Positions 17,357 through 26,223 of a stretch of 64,000 nt of DNA are shown here, piece after piece. The position numbers and the translations under genes are program-made. Source of the stretch: Fontisubflavum oceani (GTDB taxonomy: Bacteria > Pseudomonadota > Alphaproteobacteria > Rhodobacterales > Rhodobacteraceae). The notes under the pieces are model-generated. The model saw only the letters and a list, made by a program, of their open reading frames with translations, had not been told where the DNA came from and searched no databases. The stretch lies in NCBI RefSeq assembly GCF_030407165.1, contig NZ_CP129111.1:1488001-1552000 (forward strand), in the 5' to 3' direction. Each line of letters starts with the position of its first letter. Position 1 is the stretch's first letter.

Positions 17357-17725
17357 ATTTGCCCCACCGCTGCTGCATCTGCCGTCGCTGCGCGCCCATC
17401 TTTCCCGTCGGCTGCGCAGACCTAACCATAGGGTTCCAATTGGGCGCCATTATGGCCGTGATCGTCCTTTGTTCCAAGCCCGGCGCGCGTATTGTGGCAT
17501 CAACATGGCGCAATCTCGGTATATTACCGCGTTGCTGTGGCCAACGCACATCTCTTGTTTCAGGTTCCGCAACAATTTTCGGGGTGGTTATCGGGCAAAG
17601 AGCGATGATCGCGTGGCCGATGCAAGCCGGTGAATGGCTTGTGACGACGTTTCTGCGCCGGGGCATGTTGCGCCGCCGTTGGTGCACGCACAGGGATTGC
17701 CGATGCGCCTATACCAGACAAGAGA
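17357..17725. other. Intergenic stretch upstream of the capsule genes
   Basis: About 370 bases between the kpsT-like gene and the efflux permease gene, both on the minus strand. Open frames exist on both strands (for instance the plus-strand frame 17359-17811) but none has a recognisable product or ribosome-binding site. I looked for a KpsM permease or a remnant of one and found none. It probably holds the promoter of the polysaccharide operon. Confidence 0.5.
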
Positions 17726-18751
17726 TCAGGCGAATGCACCCCAAGCCATGCCCGCCAGGATTGCACCTGCGATGGCCAGGCCGAGATAAGCCACGAAAAC
17801 CCGCGGTTTGACGAGCGCCCAGACCGCGACGGCGGCAGGGATGCAGCTCACCCCACCGGCAATGACAAAGGCCATCGCCGCACCCTGGCTCATACCTTGG
17901 GTCAGGAGCCCTTCAATCAGCGGCACAGCGGCGTAGCCGTTTAGATAGGCCGGCGCCCCGACCAAGGCGGCAATCAAGATTGGGCCCAGCCCGTCGCCAC
18001 CAATCACGCCCGCAATCAACTCGGCAGGGACATAATGGATCAAAAGCGCCTGCAGCAGATAGGCCAAGGCCAACCATTTGCCGAGGAAGAGCAGATTTGA
18101 CCAGACGGCCTCGCCAAAGACCGCGCGGCGCGAGGCCTCGGTCCAGAATGTCCAGTTCAGGGTGAGTTTTTTCGCACCACAACACCCGCCGGTGATGCCA
18201 TTGGCTTTCAGCGGATCGTTAAAAATCGGCGATTTCGCGAGGGTCATCACCACGAACCCGCCCGCGATGCCAAGGGCCACTGCGGCGGCGGTCTTGGCGA
18301 TGGCGAAGTCAAACCCGAGTCCGCCCGCGGTGATCGCGAACATCGCCGGGTCCATCAGCGGCGAGGCCAGCCAAAAGGCCATAACCGCCGAGAGAGGCGC
18401 GCCTGCCGCCAAAAGCGCCGCCACGAAGGGGATCACTTGGCAGGAACAAAAAGGGGAAAGCCCGCCGACAAGCGCGCCAAAGACAATCATCCGAAGCTCG
18501 CGGCCCTGAAACGCGCCATCCAGCAGGCGCTCGGAGCCGGAGGCTTTCATCACGCCAATTGCCAGGACGGCAAAGAGCACATAGGGCAGAGTCTCGAAGA
18601 AATGCTCGCCGGTCTCCATCACTGTTGGGACGGTGTTGGGCCGGTCGAAGGCGTAGATCACGGCGACGATCGCGAGGCCGGTCAAAAGCACTTTGTCGAT
18701 CCGGGCCCAGATGTCGCGGATCGGGGAGGGGTGTTGTGTCAGATCAGCCAT
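17726..18751 (-). CDS. ArsP/DUF318 family permease, putative metal or organoarsenical efflux
   Basis: A 341-residue membrane protein with about eight helices. The family motif PFCSCQVIPFVAALLAAGAP follows the third helix, a cytoplasmic GGCCGAKK cysteine pair sits mid-protein, and APAYLNGYAAVPLIEGLL lies in the second half. This ArsP_1/DUF318 family includes exporters of trivalent organoarsenicals and relatives linked to Cu/Zn handling. An ArsR-type repressor gene lies immediately upstream and overlaps it by eight bases, so expression is probably induced by a thiol-reactive metal or metalloid. The substrate cannot be settled from sequence. The start at 18751 is chosen because earlier frame sequence lies inside the arsR-like gene. 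Confidence 0.85.
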   Translation of the reverse strand: MADLTQHPSPIRDIWARIDKVLLTGLAIVAVIYAFDRPNTVPTVMETGEHFFETLPYVLFAVLAIGVMKASGSERLLDGAFQGRELRMIVFGALVGGLSPFCSCQVIPFVAALLAAGAPLSAVMAFWLASPLMDPAMFAITAGGLGFDFAIAKTAAAVALGIAGGFVVMTLAKSPIFNDPLKANGITGGCCGAKKLTLNWTFWTEASRRAVFGEAVWSNLLFLGKWLALAYLLQALLIHYVPAELIAGVIGGDGLGPILIAALVGAPAYLNGYAAVPLIEGLLTQGMSQGAAMAFVIAGGVSCIPAAVAVWALVKPRVFVAYLGLAIAGAILAGMAWGAFA

Positions 18752-19085
18752 GAGTGACGCCTTTGAGATGGCCGCCTTGATCGGCGCAGCATTCGGAGAG
18801 AAGGAAATTGGAGAGGTCTTCGATCTGCTGGATAGCGACCGAGCAGAGGATACGCCGCCCATCGCGGCGTTGGGTCACGAGCCCCGCGCTGACCAACTGT
18901 TTCAGGTGGTGGGTCAGGACCGACCCCTCAACGCCCACATCTGCGCCCAAAGCCCCCATCGGCAGGCCCTCCGGCCCCGCCCTGACCAGACGGCGCAGGA
19001 TGGCCAAACGCTGTTCCGACCCGAGGGCGGCAAAGGCTGTCGCGGCCAGGGTGAGGGCGGGTGGGGAGAGAGGTGTCTGTTTCAT
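18744..19085 (-). CDS. ArsR family winged-helix repressor
   Basis: A 113-residue regulator with the ArsR fold: AALGSEQRLAILRRLVRAGP, the recognition region VGVEGSVLTHHLKQLVSAGLV and the wing RRDGRRILCSV. Cysteines occur at the wing (LCSV) and as a C-terminal pair (ECCADQ), suggesting metal or thiol sensing, though the classic ELCVCDL alpha-3 site is absent. The ATG at 19085 sits two bases downstream of an inverted-repeat operator. It overlaps the efflux permease gene it probably controls. Confidence 0.88.
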   Translation of the reverse strand: MKQTPLSPPALTLAATAFAALGSEQRLAILRRLVRAGPEGLPMGALGADVGVEGSVLTHHLKQLVSAGLVTQRRDGRRILCSVAIQQIEDLSNFLLSECCADQGGHLKGVTHG

Positions 19086-19087
19086 GA

Positions 19088-19111
19088 TTCTAGATTTATA
19101 GAAATATAGAA
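19088..19111. promoter_or_regulatory. ArsR-type operator: TTCTA-n6-TAGAA plus a second TAGAA
   Basis: TTCTA (19088-19092) and TAGAA (19099-19103) form an inverted repeat with 6-base spacing. Another TAGAA at 19107-19111 repeats the half-site. This AT-rich patch is directly in front of the arsR-like ATG in an otherwise GC-rich region, the typical place for autoregulation by an ArsR repressor. Confidence 0.6.
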
Positions 19112-19160
19112 GCGATGTCGAGTCTTTCCTTTCGCGGGCCGTGCCCCTAGGTCTTGGGCC

Positions 19161-19754
19161 ATGTCCTTTCAGGCGCTCACATCCGATTTGGCGGGCTGCA
19201 CAATCTGCGCCGAGCGGTTCGCGGCAACGGAGACCGGTCACGCGCCGCGCCCGGTGGTATGGTTTGCCCCCGGCGCGCGGGTGTTGATTGCCGGCCAAGC
19301 ACCGGGGATGAAAGTGCACCTCTCGGGCAAGCCCTTCACTGACCCATCAGGGGACCGGTTGCGGGATTGGATGGGCGTTGGCGAGGATGTGTTTTATGAC
19401 AAAAGCCAGGTGGCGATTGTACCGATGGGGTTTTGCTTTCCCGGCTATAACGCCAAAGGCAGTGACTTGCCGCCGCCGAAGATTTGTGCCGAAACTTGGC
19501 GTGCGCGGGTGTTGGCGCATTTGCCGGATGTGTCTTTGACCCTCTTGGTTGGCGGTTATGCCCAAGGCTGGCACTTGGGCGGCAAGCGCGGCGTCACGGA
19601 GACGGTGGCCGGATGGCGCGACCATGCGCCCGACGTGATCCCCTTGCCGCACCCGTCCTGGCGCAACACCGGATGGATGAAGAAAAACCCCTGGTTCGAG
19701 GCCGAGCTTCTGCCGGTGCTGCGGGCCCGCGTGGCGGAGATATTGGCGATATGA
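19161..19754 (+). CDS. Uracil-DNA glycosylase superfamily protein
   Basis: A 197-residue protein with UDG-fold motifs. Motif A is LIAGQAPGMKVHLSGKPF followed by DPSGDRLRDWMGV, and motif B is PLPHPSWRNT. The N-terminal CTIC pair and later single Cys residues recall the Fe-S loop of family 4 enzymes, but the full four-cysteine pattern is not obvious. It probably removes uracil or another deaminated base. It overlaps the following sseB-like gene by four bases (ATGA), so the two are coupled. Confidence 0.85.
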   Translation: MSFQALTSDLAGCTICAERFAATETGHAPRPVVWFAPGARVLIAGQAPGMKVHLSGKPFTDPSGDRLRDWMGVGEDVFYDKSQVAIVPMGFCFPGYNAKGSDLPPPKICAETWRARVLAHLPDVSLTLLVGGYAQGWHLGGKRGVTETVAGWRDHAPDVIPLPHPSWRNTGWMKKNPWFEAELLPVLRARVAEILAI

Positions 19755-20530
19755 CGATGCTTGATGAGGCGCATGCGGCGATGGAGGCCGCGCCGGGCGA
19801 TGATGCGTCGCGGCTGCGGTTCTATGATCGCTTGGCCAGTGCTGAACTGTTCTTGCTATTGGAGAGCGAGGCCGAAGGGGATCAGATCACGCCGCAGGTG
19901 TTTCCCGTCGAAGGGCAAGACTTTGTGCTGGTCTTCGATCTGGAAGAGCGGCTGACTGAGTTCGTCGGAGATACGGCGCCTTATGCGGCTTTGTCAGGGC
20001 GCGCCTTGGCGGGGATGTTGGTGGGGCAAGGGATCGGGTTGGGGGTCAATCTCGGGGTCGCGCCTTCGTCGATTTTGATTGAGGCTGACGCGGTCGATTG
20101 GTTGGCCGAAACGCTTTCCAACGCCCCGGGCGAGGCCGAAGAGCGGCCCGACGAGGTGTTTGCACCGCGCGGATTGCCAGAGGCTTTGATCACCGCCTTG
20201 GATGCCAAGCTCGCCGGCGCGGAAGGGATGGCCAAATTGGCCTATCTGGCAGGGGTGACCTATGAAAGCGGGCGGCGCGCGCATCTGTTGGGATTTGTGG
20301 GCGCGGCACCCGAGGCGGAGGCCGGGTTGGCGCAAGCGGTCGCCGAGGCGTTGACCTTTTCTGGCATTGAGGCAGGCAGCTTGGATGTCGGGTTTTTCGC
20401 GGCCCATGATCCGATTTGCGCCTCGCTGGCGCGGCTTGGGCTGCGGTTCGACTTGCCGGAACCGGTGGCGCTTCAGGTTCCCGGCGTGGCACCAGGGATG
20501 GACCCCGACGTGCCGCCCAAATTGCGCTGA
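19751..20530 (+). CDS. SseB family protein
   Basis: A 259-residue soluble protein. The N-terminal half follows the SseB pattern (SAELFLLLESEAEGD, QVFPVEGQDFVLVFD, PYAALSGRALAGML) and the C-terminal half the SseB C-terminal domain (LLGFVGAAPEAEAGLAQAVAEAL, ending VPGVAPGMDPDVPPKLR). The family is widespread, with no well-defined biochemical role. The start ATG overlaps the glycosylase stop. Confidence 0.82.
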   Translation: MTMLDEAHAAMEAAPGDDASRLRFYDRLASAELFLLLESEAEGDQITPQVFPVEGQDFVLVFDLEERLTEFVGDTAPYAALSGRALAGMLVGQGIGLGVNLGVAPSSILIEADAVDWLAETLSNAPGEAEERPDEVFAPRGLPEALITALDAKLAGAEGMAKLAYLAGVTYESGRRAHLLGFVGAAPEAEAGLAQAVAEALTFSGIEAGSLDVGFFAAHDPICASLARLGLRFDLPEPVALQVPGVAPGMDPDVPPKLR

Positions 20531-20647
20531 TGCGCGGCGGCGGGCTGCGTCAGGCCCCCTTCGGGCGCCATCCTTGACCCGCGTTGCCACGAGAGCGTTG
20601 CAACGTCCCGGCTTTTCGTCCTGTGCTGTATTGGGCCAGAGGTTGGA

Positions 20648-20680
20648 GCCTCCGGCGGGGATATTTTGAAAGCAGAGAAG
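20648..20680 (+). repeat. Dispersed intergenic repeat, copy 1
   Basis: A 33-base element beginning GCCTCCGGCGGGGATATTTT and ending GCAGAGAAG. It matches the second copy at 35181-35213 (opposite orientation) at 31 of 33 positions. It lies between the convergent sseB-like and hydroxypyruvate reductase genes. Confidence 0.75.
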
Positions 20681-20683
20681 GGG

Positions 20684-21619
20684 TTAGTAGCCCAGATCGC
20701 GATCGACAAGATGGAGGAAGGGCTCTCCGGCCTCGCCGCGGCGGATGTTGTCGATGATGACGCGGGCGGCGCTGTCGGCGCGGGTCTCAGACGCGATATG
20801 GGGTGTAACCGTGACCTTGGGATGGGCCCAGAACGGATGCTCTTTCGGCAGCGGCTCGATGCGGAATGTATCGAGGGTGGCATGGCTGATTTGGCCGCTA
20901 TCGAGTGCGGCGAGCAGCGCGTCATCGTCGATGAGCGGGCCGCGGCCTGGGTTCAGGATGACGGCACCCTGCGGCATTAACGCGAGGGTCTCGGCGTTGA
21001 GTGTGTTTTCGGTTGCGGGCGTGTCGGGCAGCAGAAGGGTTACAATTTCTGCCGATTTCAGGATTTTTTGTAACCCATCGGGGCCATGGGCCGTTTGAAC
21101 GCCGGGGATGTTTTTCGGGCTGCGCGACCAGCCGGTGACGCGGAAGTTGAGCCCGGCAAGCGCCGTCGCGCAGGCCGTGCCAAGCGCACCGAGGCCCAAA
21201 ATCGCCACTGTGCGATTGCGCGCCAAGGGCGGCACAATGCCCGCGCGCCAGGTGCCATCTTGGCCATGGATATGGGCATCCATGCCGAGATGGTGGCGCA
21301 GGGTGTGGCCCACGACCCAATCTACCATGCCTTCGGTCAGCCCATAGTCGACCATCCGGGCCAGCGGCACGGTCAGAGTCTCATTGCCGACCACATCCTC
21401 GACCCCGGCCCAGAGGTTCAGAACAGCTTTCAGGCGGGTAAAGGGCGTGAAATCCTGCACATCACCGTTCGGCGCATAGATGATGTAATCGACCTCCGCC
21501 GGATTGGCCTCGGTCGTCAGGTTGGCGTGCGACAGATTGGCCTCGGCCAGGGCCTCGCGCAGATGCGGCTCATAGTGGGTCCAGCGCTCGGGGCGCGCGG
21601 CAAAGAGAATATTGGGCAT
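20684..21619 (-). CDS. Glyoxylate/hydroxypyruvate reductase A-type 2-hydroxyacid dehydrogenase
   Basis: A 311-residue D-2-hydroxyacid dehydrogenase. The Rossmann motif VAILGLGALGTACATALA is around residue 142. The catalytic arginine lies in NPGRGPLIDDDALLAAL, the glutamate in FRIEPLPKEHPFW and the histidine in VTVTPHIASET. The closest family is GhrA, which reduces glyoxylate and hydroxypyruvate with NAD(P)H. This would link functionally to the aminotransferase and hydroxyacid dehydrogenase near 6-10 kb, although it is not in the same operon. It follows the rodA gene by 14 bases on the same strand. Confidence 0.88.
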   Translation of the reverse strand: MPNILFAARPERWTHYEPHLREALAEANLSHANLTTEANPAEVDYIIYAPNGDVQDFTPFTRLKAVLNLWAGVEDVVGNETLTVPLARMVDYGLTEGMVDWVVGHTLRHHLGMDAHIHGQDGTWRAGIVPPLARNRTVAILGLGALGTACATALAGLNFRVTGWSRSPKNIPGVQTAHGPDGLQKILKSAEIVTLLLPDTPATENTLNAETLALMPQGAVILNPGRGPLIDDDALLAALDSGQISHATLDTFRIEPLPKEHPFWAHPKVTVTPHIASETRADSAARVIIDNIRRGEAGEPFLHLVDRDLGY

Positions 21620-21632
21620 GGAGATTTTGGCC

Positions 21633-22772
21633 TTAACGGGGACGGTGGATATGCGCTGATTGCACCAAACCGAAGGCCACCATCAAGACCAACATGGCCG
21701 AGCCGCCATAGCTGACCAAGGGCAGGGGTACGCCGACCACTGGCGCGAGGCCCATGACCATTGCCATGTTGATCGCGAAATAAAGGAAAAACGCCACCGC
21801 GATGCCGAGCGTGACGAGCGACGCGAAGCGGTCTTTGGTCTGCAGGGCAGTCACAACGCAGAAAAGCAGGATCAGCAGATAAAGCACCAGAAGTGAGGCC
21901 GCGCCGACGAAGCCGAATTCCTCGGCCAATGTGGTGAAGATGAAATCGGTGTGTTTTTCGGGCAGGAAGTTGAGCCGACTCTGCGTGCCTTCCATGAAGC
22001 CGCGCCCGGAAAACCCGCCGGAGCCAAGGGCAATCTGACTCTGAGTGATGTGATAGCCCGCGCCAAGCGGATCGGTCGAGGGATCTAGAAAGGTGTCGAT
22101 CCGGCGATATTGGTAGTCCTGCAAAAGCTGCCAAGGCGTGCCCCGAGAGGTGAAAACAGCACTGACCGTTCCGACGCCAGCGGCGATAACCGCGGCGAAA
22201 TAGGCCCAGTGGACGCCCGCGAGGAACATCACGGCCCCGCCGCCCATCAGCAGCAGGAGGGCTGTGCCAAGATCGGGTTGGCGTAGCGTGAGCATGGCTG
22301 GGACCACAATGATCAGGAGCGGGATCAGCACATAGAGCGGGCGCGACATTTTCCGGCTGTCGAGCCAATCGTAATAGGCCGCCAACAGCATCACCATGGT
22401 GATCTTGGTCAGTTCCGATGGTTGCAGCCGCATGAAACCCAGGTCGATCCAGCGCTGCGCGCCCATACCGACGGCACCGAAAAACTCCACATACAGAAGC
22501 ATCAGGATCGAAACGCCATATGCCACACCCGACATGTTGCGCCAGAACCAGATTGGGATCATGGCGACGATGAACATGGCCAGCAGCCCCAGGCCAAACC
22601 GCTGCATCTGTGGCTCGACCCAGGGGCTCATAGAGCCGCCGGCGACGGAGTAGAGCATCAGAAATCCAATGCAGGCCACAGCAGTGATCAAGAGCACCAG
22701 ACCCCAATTCAGATAGAGCAATTTGCGCAGGCCGGAGGGCGTGGATTTGACCGTATATTCCAGAAAACTCAT
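21633..22772 (-). CDS. rodA: Peptidoglycan glycosyltransferase RodA
   Basis: A 379-residue SEDS-family membrane protein with about ten helices. Conserved pieces are QPSELTKITMVMLLAAYYD, TLRQPDLGTALLLLMGG, GFFQGTQS-like loop sequence (FMEGTQSRLNFLPEKHTDF) and GVPLPLVSYGGSAML. It polymerises lipid II into glycan strands during rod elongation, together with the PBP2 transpeptidase encoded just upstream (4-base overlap). It is the last gene of the mreB-mreC-mreD-mrdA-rodA operon. Confidence 0.96.
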   Translation of the reverse strand: MSFLEYTVKSTPSGLRKLLYLNWGLVLLITAVACIGFLMLYSVAGGSMSPWVEPQMQRFGLGLLAMFIVAMIPIWFWRNMSGVAYGVSILMLLYVEFFGAVGMGAQRWIDLGFMRLQPSELTKITMVMLLAAYYDWLDSRKMSRPLYVLIPLLIIVVPAMLTLRQPDLGTALLLLMGGGAVMFLAGVHWAYFAAVIAAGVGTVSAVFTSRGTPWQLLQDYQYRRIDTFLDPSTDPLGAGYHITQSQIALGSGGFSGRGFMEGTQSRLNFLPEKHTDFIFTTLAEEFGFVGAASLLVLYLLILLFCVVTALQTKDRFASLVTLGIAVAFFLYFAINMAMVMGLAPVVGVPLPLVSYGGSAMLVLMVAFGLVQSAHIHRPR

Positions 22773-24718
22773 GCCTGACTACTCCCGCCGCTGTCTTCGG
22801 GAGGTGTCGCGGGCCTAAGCGGCATTTGCTCATGCATGTCTTCGATGCGGCGGCGCTGTCCCGACGGGTAGAGTTCGGGTGGGGGCACGTCGCCATGTTG
22901 AGCGCGCAAGAGAAGATCCCGGCCAATCGGCGCCGCCACCGCTGAACCGCCACCGCCATGCTCAACGACCACAGAGATTGCATATCGAGGCTGCTCATAG
23001 GGCGCATAGCCGACGTAAAGCGCGTGGTCGCGGCGTTCCCAAGGCAGGTCTGCATTGCGGATCACACCGCGCGCCCGCTCGGCAGCGGTGATGTTGCGGA
23101 CCTGGCTGGTGCCGGTTTTGCCCGCGATGGTATAAGCCGCGTCGACTGACCGGCTGGAATAGGCGGTGCCACGACCGGAATTGTTGACCTCGTACATGCC
23201 GCGGCGGACCAGAGCGAGATTTTCTGGGTTCAGGCCCAGATCCTCGGCGTCTGACGGTACGTTGTCCCGCCCATCGATGGATTTCACCAGGGTCGGCACG
23301 ATATTGCGCCCTGTGGCAACCCGCGCCGTCATGACGGCGAGTTGCAGGGGGGAGGTCAAGACAAAGCCCTGCCCGATGGAGGCATTGAGTGTGTCGCCGA
23401 CCAGCCAATCTTCGCCGCGATTTTCGCGCTTCCACTGCATCGTCGGCGCAAGCCCGGTGACCACGCCCGAAAGCGGAATGTCGTGGCGGATTCCGCAGCC
23501 GAAACGCCGCGCCATGGCGGAGATCGCCTCTATCCCGGTCCGTTGCGCCAGCTCGTAGTAGTAGACGTCGCAGGATTGCGAGAGGCTCTGGATGAGATTC
23601 ATGTGGCCGTGGCCGCCGCCGCGCCAGCAATGAAAACGCCGGTTGCCCAATTCGGTGAAGCCGCCGCAAAACACGGTTTCGTCCGGCGTGATCACACCGG
23701 CCTCAAGCGCGGCCAGCGCGACGATCATTTTATAGGTGGAGCCGGGCGGATAGAGCCCCTGCGTCGCTTTGTTGGCCAGCGGGCGGTAAGGATCGGTGTT
23801 GAGTGCGTTCCAATTGGTCGTGGAGATGCCGCGCACAAACAGGTTGGGGTCGAACGTGGGGGCAGAGGCAAGCGCCAGGACTTCGCCGGTTTCGACCTCC
23901 ATCACAACGGCGCCCGCGCTCTCGCCATGTAGCCGGGCCTCGACGTAGTTTTGTAAACCGGCATCGATGGCGAGTTGCAGATCCGAGCCTGGGTTAGCGG
24001 CATCTCGGTCAAGCTCGCGCATGACCCGGCCGCCTGCATTCACTTCCACCCATTTGCTGCCAGCCTGGCCGCGCAGATCGGCCTCCATCCGGGCTTCGAT
24101 ATTATAACGACCGACTTGGAAATCAGGGATTTGCAAGACTGGATCGGTGTCGCCCGTTGTCTCGAGATACCAGTCGGAGACCGGGCCGACATAGCCAACC
24201 ACGTGAGAGAAATCGGCACCGAGCGGATAGATGCGGCTCAGGCCAAATTCGGGCGTCACGCCGGGCAGGGCAGGGGCGTTGACCGCAACGGTTGACAGCT
24301 CTTCCCAGCTTAGCCGGTCGGCGATGGTGACGGGTACATAAGGCGGGCGTTCCAGAATCTCTTCGCGGGCGCGCTCCAGACGGCCTTGGTCCAGGTTGAC
24401 CAATTCGGTGAGGCGCGTGAGGACCTCGTCCAGATCATCCACATCCTCGCGGGTCATGACGATGCGATAGTTCTGCTCATTGCCCGCGAGAAGGATCCCT
24501 CCGCGGTCAAAGATCAATCCGCGGGCGGGGGGCAGGAGGTGAATGTTGATCCGGTTTTCTTCGGCCAAAAGCCGGAAATCATCGGCCCGTTCCACCTGCA
24601 GATAGCGCATTCGTCCGGCCAGAACGGCCCCGGTGCCTGCCATCAGGCCACCGACCACCAGGCTGCGGCGGCCAACGAGGCGGGCGCTGTCATCGGTTTC
24701 TTTGGGCGTGCGTTTCAT
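22769..24718 (-). CDS. mrdA: Penicillin-binding protein 2 (elongation transpeptidase)
   Basis: A 649-residue class B PBP. A membrane anchor near residues 17-38 is followed by the dimerisation/pedestal domain and a transpeptidase domain with STYK (in YPPGSTYKMIVALAALEAG), SCD (SLSQSCDVYYYELA) and KTGT (IAGKTGTSQVRN). It cross-links elongation peptidoglycan with RodA. It overlaps both mreD upstream (ATGA) and rodA downstream, the classical rod-operon order. Confidence 0.96.
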   Translation of the reverse strand: MKRTPKETDDSARLVGRRSLVVGGLMAGTGAVLAGRMRYLQVERADDFRLLAEENRINIHLLPPARGLIFDRGGILLAGNEQNYRIVMTREDVDDLDEVLTRLTELVNLDQGRLERAREEILERPPYVPVTIADRLSWEELSTVAVNAPALPGVTPEFGLSRIYPLGADFSHVVGYVGPVSDWYLETTGDTDPVLQIPDFQVGRYNIEARMEADLRGQAGSKWVEVNAGGRVMRELDRDAANPGSDLQLAIDAGLQNYVEARLHGESAGAVVMEVETGEVLALASAPTFDPNLFVRGISTTNWNALNTDPYRPLANKATQGLYPPGSTYKMIVALAALEAGVITPDETVFCGGFTELGNRRFHCWRGGGHGHMNLIQSLSQSCDVYYYELAQRTGIEAISAMARRFGCGIRHDIPLSGVVTGLAPTMQWKRENRGEDWLVGDTLNASIGQGFVLTSPLQLAVMTARVATGRNIVPTLVKSIDGRDNVPSDAEDLGLNPENLALVRRGMYEVNNSGRGTAYSSRSVDAAYTIAGKTGTSQVRNITAAERARGVIRNADLPWERRDHALYVGYAPYEQPRYAISVVVEHGGGGSAVAAPIGRDLLLRAQHGDVPPPELYPSGQRRRIEDMHEQMPLRPATPPEDSGGSSQA

Positions 24719-25251
24719 GCGGCTTTGGCGGCCTCGGGGTCAATCGGGCCTAGCTTACGCAAGCCAATGAGAAATTTCGAGACCGCGACAACGATCGGAT
24801 AAATCGCGACGGTGACAATCCCGTGTGCCAGGGTCAGGCCGAGGGTGGTTTGATCGACCATCAGCACCCACAGCGCCACGCGGTTGAGGATCAGCAGCCC
24901 AAAAACCGCCAAGGCAAAGGCACCCCACTCGAAAAGGAATGGAAACGCGGTCATCGGTGCGCGACGGGTGCGGAGGTTTTCGCTAACCAGCAGCACCAGG
25001 GCCGTCCAGAGGCCTGGCGGACGGTGGAACAGGAAATCGGCCAGCAGGAAGACCACGATGATGGAGGCCATTGGGACAACGGCGGGCTGGCGCAAGATCC
25101 ATGCCAGAGTGAGGGCGAGAAGGATGTCGGGCGCCGGCAGGCCAATGTTGCCCAGGCCAAGGGGCAAGAGTTTGTAGGTCATGACCACCAGGCTCAACGC
25201 GAGATAGATCAGCCGATAGGTCCAGATATGGCGCGTAACCGGGTCGATCAT
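24715..25251 (-). CDS. mreD: Rod shape-determining protein MreD
   Basis: A 178-residue membrane protein with five or six helices (for example LIYLALSLVVMTYKLLPLG, IIVVFLLADFLF, ALAVFGLLILNRVALW). MreD is weakly conserved, so the assignment rests on size, hydrophobicity and its exact place between mreC and mrdA, overlapping both by four bases. Confidence 0.93.
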   Translation of the reverse strand: MIDPVTRHIWTYRLIYLALSLVVMTYKLLPLGLGNIGLPAPDILLALTLAWILRQPAVVPMASIIVVFLLADFLFHRPPGLWTALVLLVSENLRTRRAPMTAFPFLFEWGAFALAVFGLLILNRVALWVLMVDQTTLGLTLAHGIVTVAIYPIVVAVSKFLIGLRKLGPIDPEAAKAA

Positions 25252-26180
25252 TGGCCCAACTCACCGGTTTCCAGAAGCGGCGCACTGATTGGTGCGGCAT
25301 CTGTTTCGGAGTCAGGCAGCGGCCAAGGTGGGCCGATCAACCCGCCGGGATCGCTGAGCGTGGTGCCGGGATGGCTCCGCATCACCCTAAGGAAGTTCAG
25401 CCGGGCATAATCGGCCGCAAGCCGTGCGCGTACTCGCCCATCGGGGGTCATCACGACCTGACCGACCAACAGACCGGCAGGGAAAAGGCCACCATCACCG
25501 GAGGTCACCACCCGGTCGCCGGCGGAGATATCTTCGGGGTCTTCGATGAACTCCAACGCGGGGGCGAGGGAATTGTCGCCAAGCAAAAGCGCTTGCTGAC
25601 CCGAGGGTTGCACCGTGACCGGCACTCGGCTGTTGCTATCGGTCAGAAGCAGAACGCGAGCCGTGCGTTCGCCGACGCCAGCGATCCGGCCAACGACGCC
25701 GAGGCCATCCATCGTGGCCCAGCCATCCAAAATGCCGTCGCGCGCGCCCACATTGAGCAAGACGGAGCGTCGGAAGGGCGAGCCGCTATCGGCCAAGACG
25801 ATGCCGGTCACGAAAGTCAGTTCGGGGTCAAGTTGTACCCGGTTCAGATCGAGGAGGCGGGCGTTTTCCTGCTCCAGTTGCAAGGCCGCCTCGCGCCAGG
25901 CACGCATCTGCTGCAACTCGCGGCGCAGTTCCTGGTTTTGCTCGTAAAGCCTTGTGTAGCTTTGGAAGTCATCCAACATCCGCGCCATGCCGGTGACCGG
26001 CGCCATGGCCCATTCCATATTGGGGACCACCCGGTCGATGATCTCGGCGCGCATCCGTTCAACCCTGGGATTGTCGATCCGCCAGATTAAGACGAGTGAC
26101 ACCAGGCATAGGACAACGACCGTCAGCAGCAGGCGCCGGACGGGGCGGGCATAGGCTTGATCATTGCGATCCCGGGCCAT
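25248..26180 (-). CDS. mreC: Rod shape-determining protein MreC
   Basis: A 310-residue bitopic protein. A short cytoplasmic tail leads to a membrane helix at residues about 14-31 (RRLLLTVVVLCLVSLVLIW), a coiled coil at about 65-105, and the double beta-barrel domain (VLADSGSPFRRSVLLNVGARDG, GDRVVTSGDGGLFPAGLLVG). It is the periplasmic scaffold of the elongasome, connecting MreB/MreD to PBP2 and RodA. It starts 43 bases after mreB. Confidence 0.95.
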   Translation of the reverse strand: MARDRNDQAYARPVRRLLLTVVVLCLVSLVLIWRIDNPRVERMRAEIIDRVVPNMEWAMAPVTGMARMLDDFQSYTRLYEQNQELRRELQQMRAWREAALQLEQENARLLDLNRVQLDPELTFVTGIVLADSGSPFRRSVLLNVGARDGILDGWATMDGLGVVGRIAGVGERTARVLLLTDSNSRVPVTVQPSGQQALLLGDNSLAPALEFIEDPEDISAGDRVVTSGDGGLFPAGLLVGQVVMTPDGRVRARLAADYARLNFLRVMRSHPGTTLSDPGGLIGPPWPLPDSETDAAPISAPLLETGELGQ

Positions 26181-26223
26181 TTTGATCCTTGCGATCCGGC
26201 TGTGTCAGGGGCCGGGTGGCGGA

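Noticed and set aside
17359..17811. 150-residue plus-strand frame upstream of the capsule genes
   Set aside because: It runs antisense into the ArsP-type permease gene, has odd Cys/Arg-rich composition and no ribosome-binding site.
21517..23055. 512-residue minus-strand frame overlapping rodA and mrdA in another frame
   Set aside because: rodA and mrdA have complete motif sets in their own frames; this frame has none.
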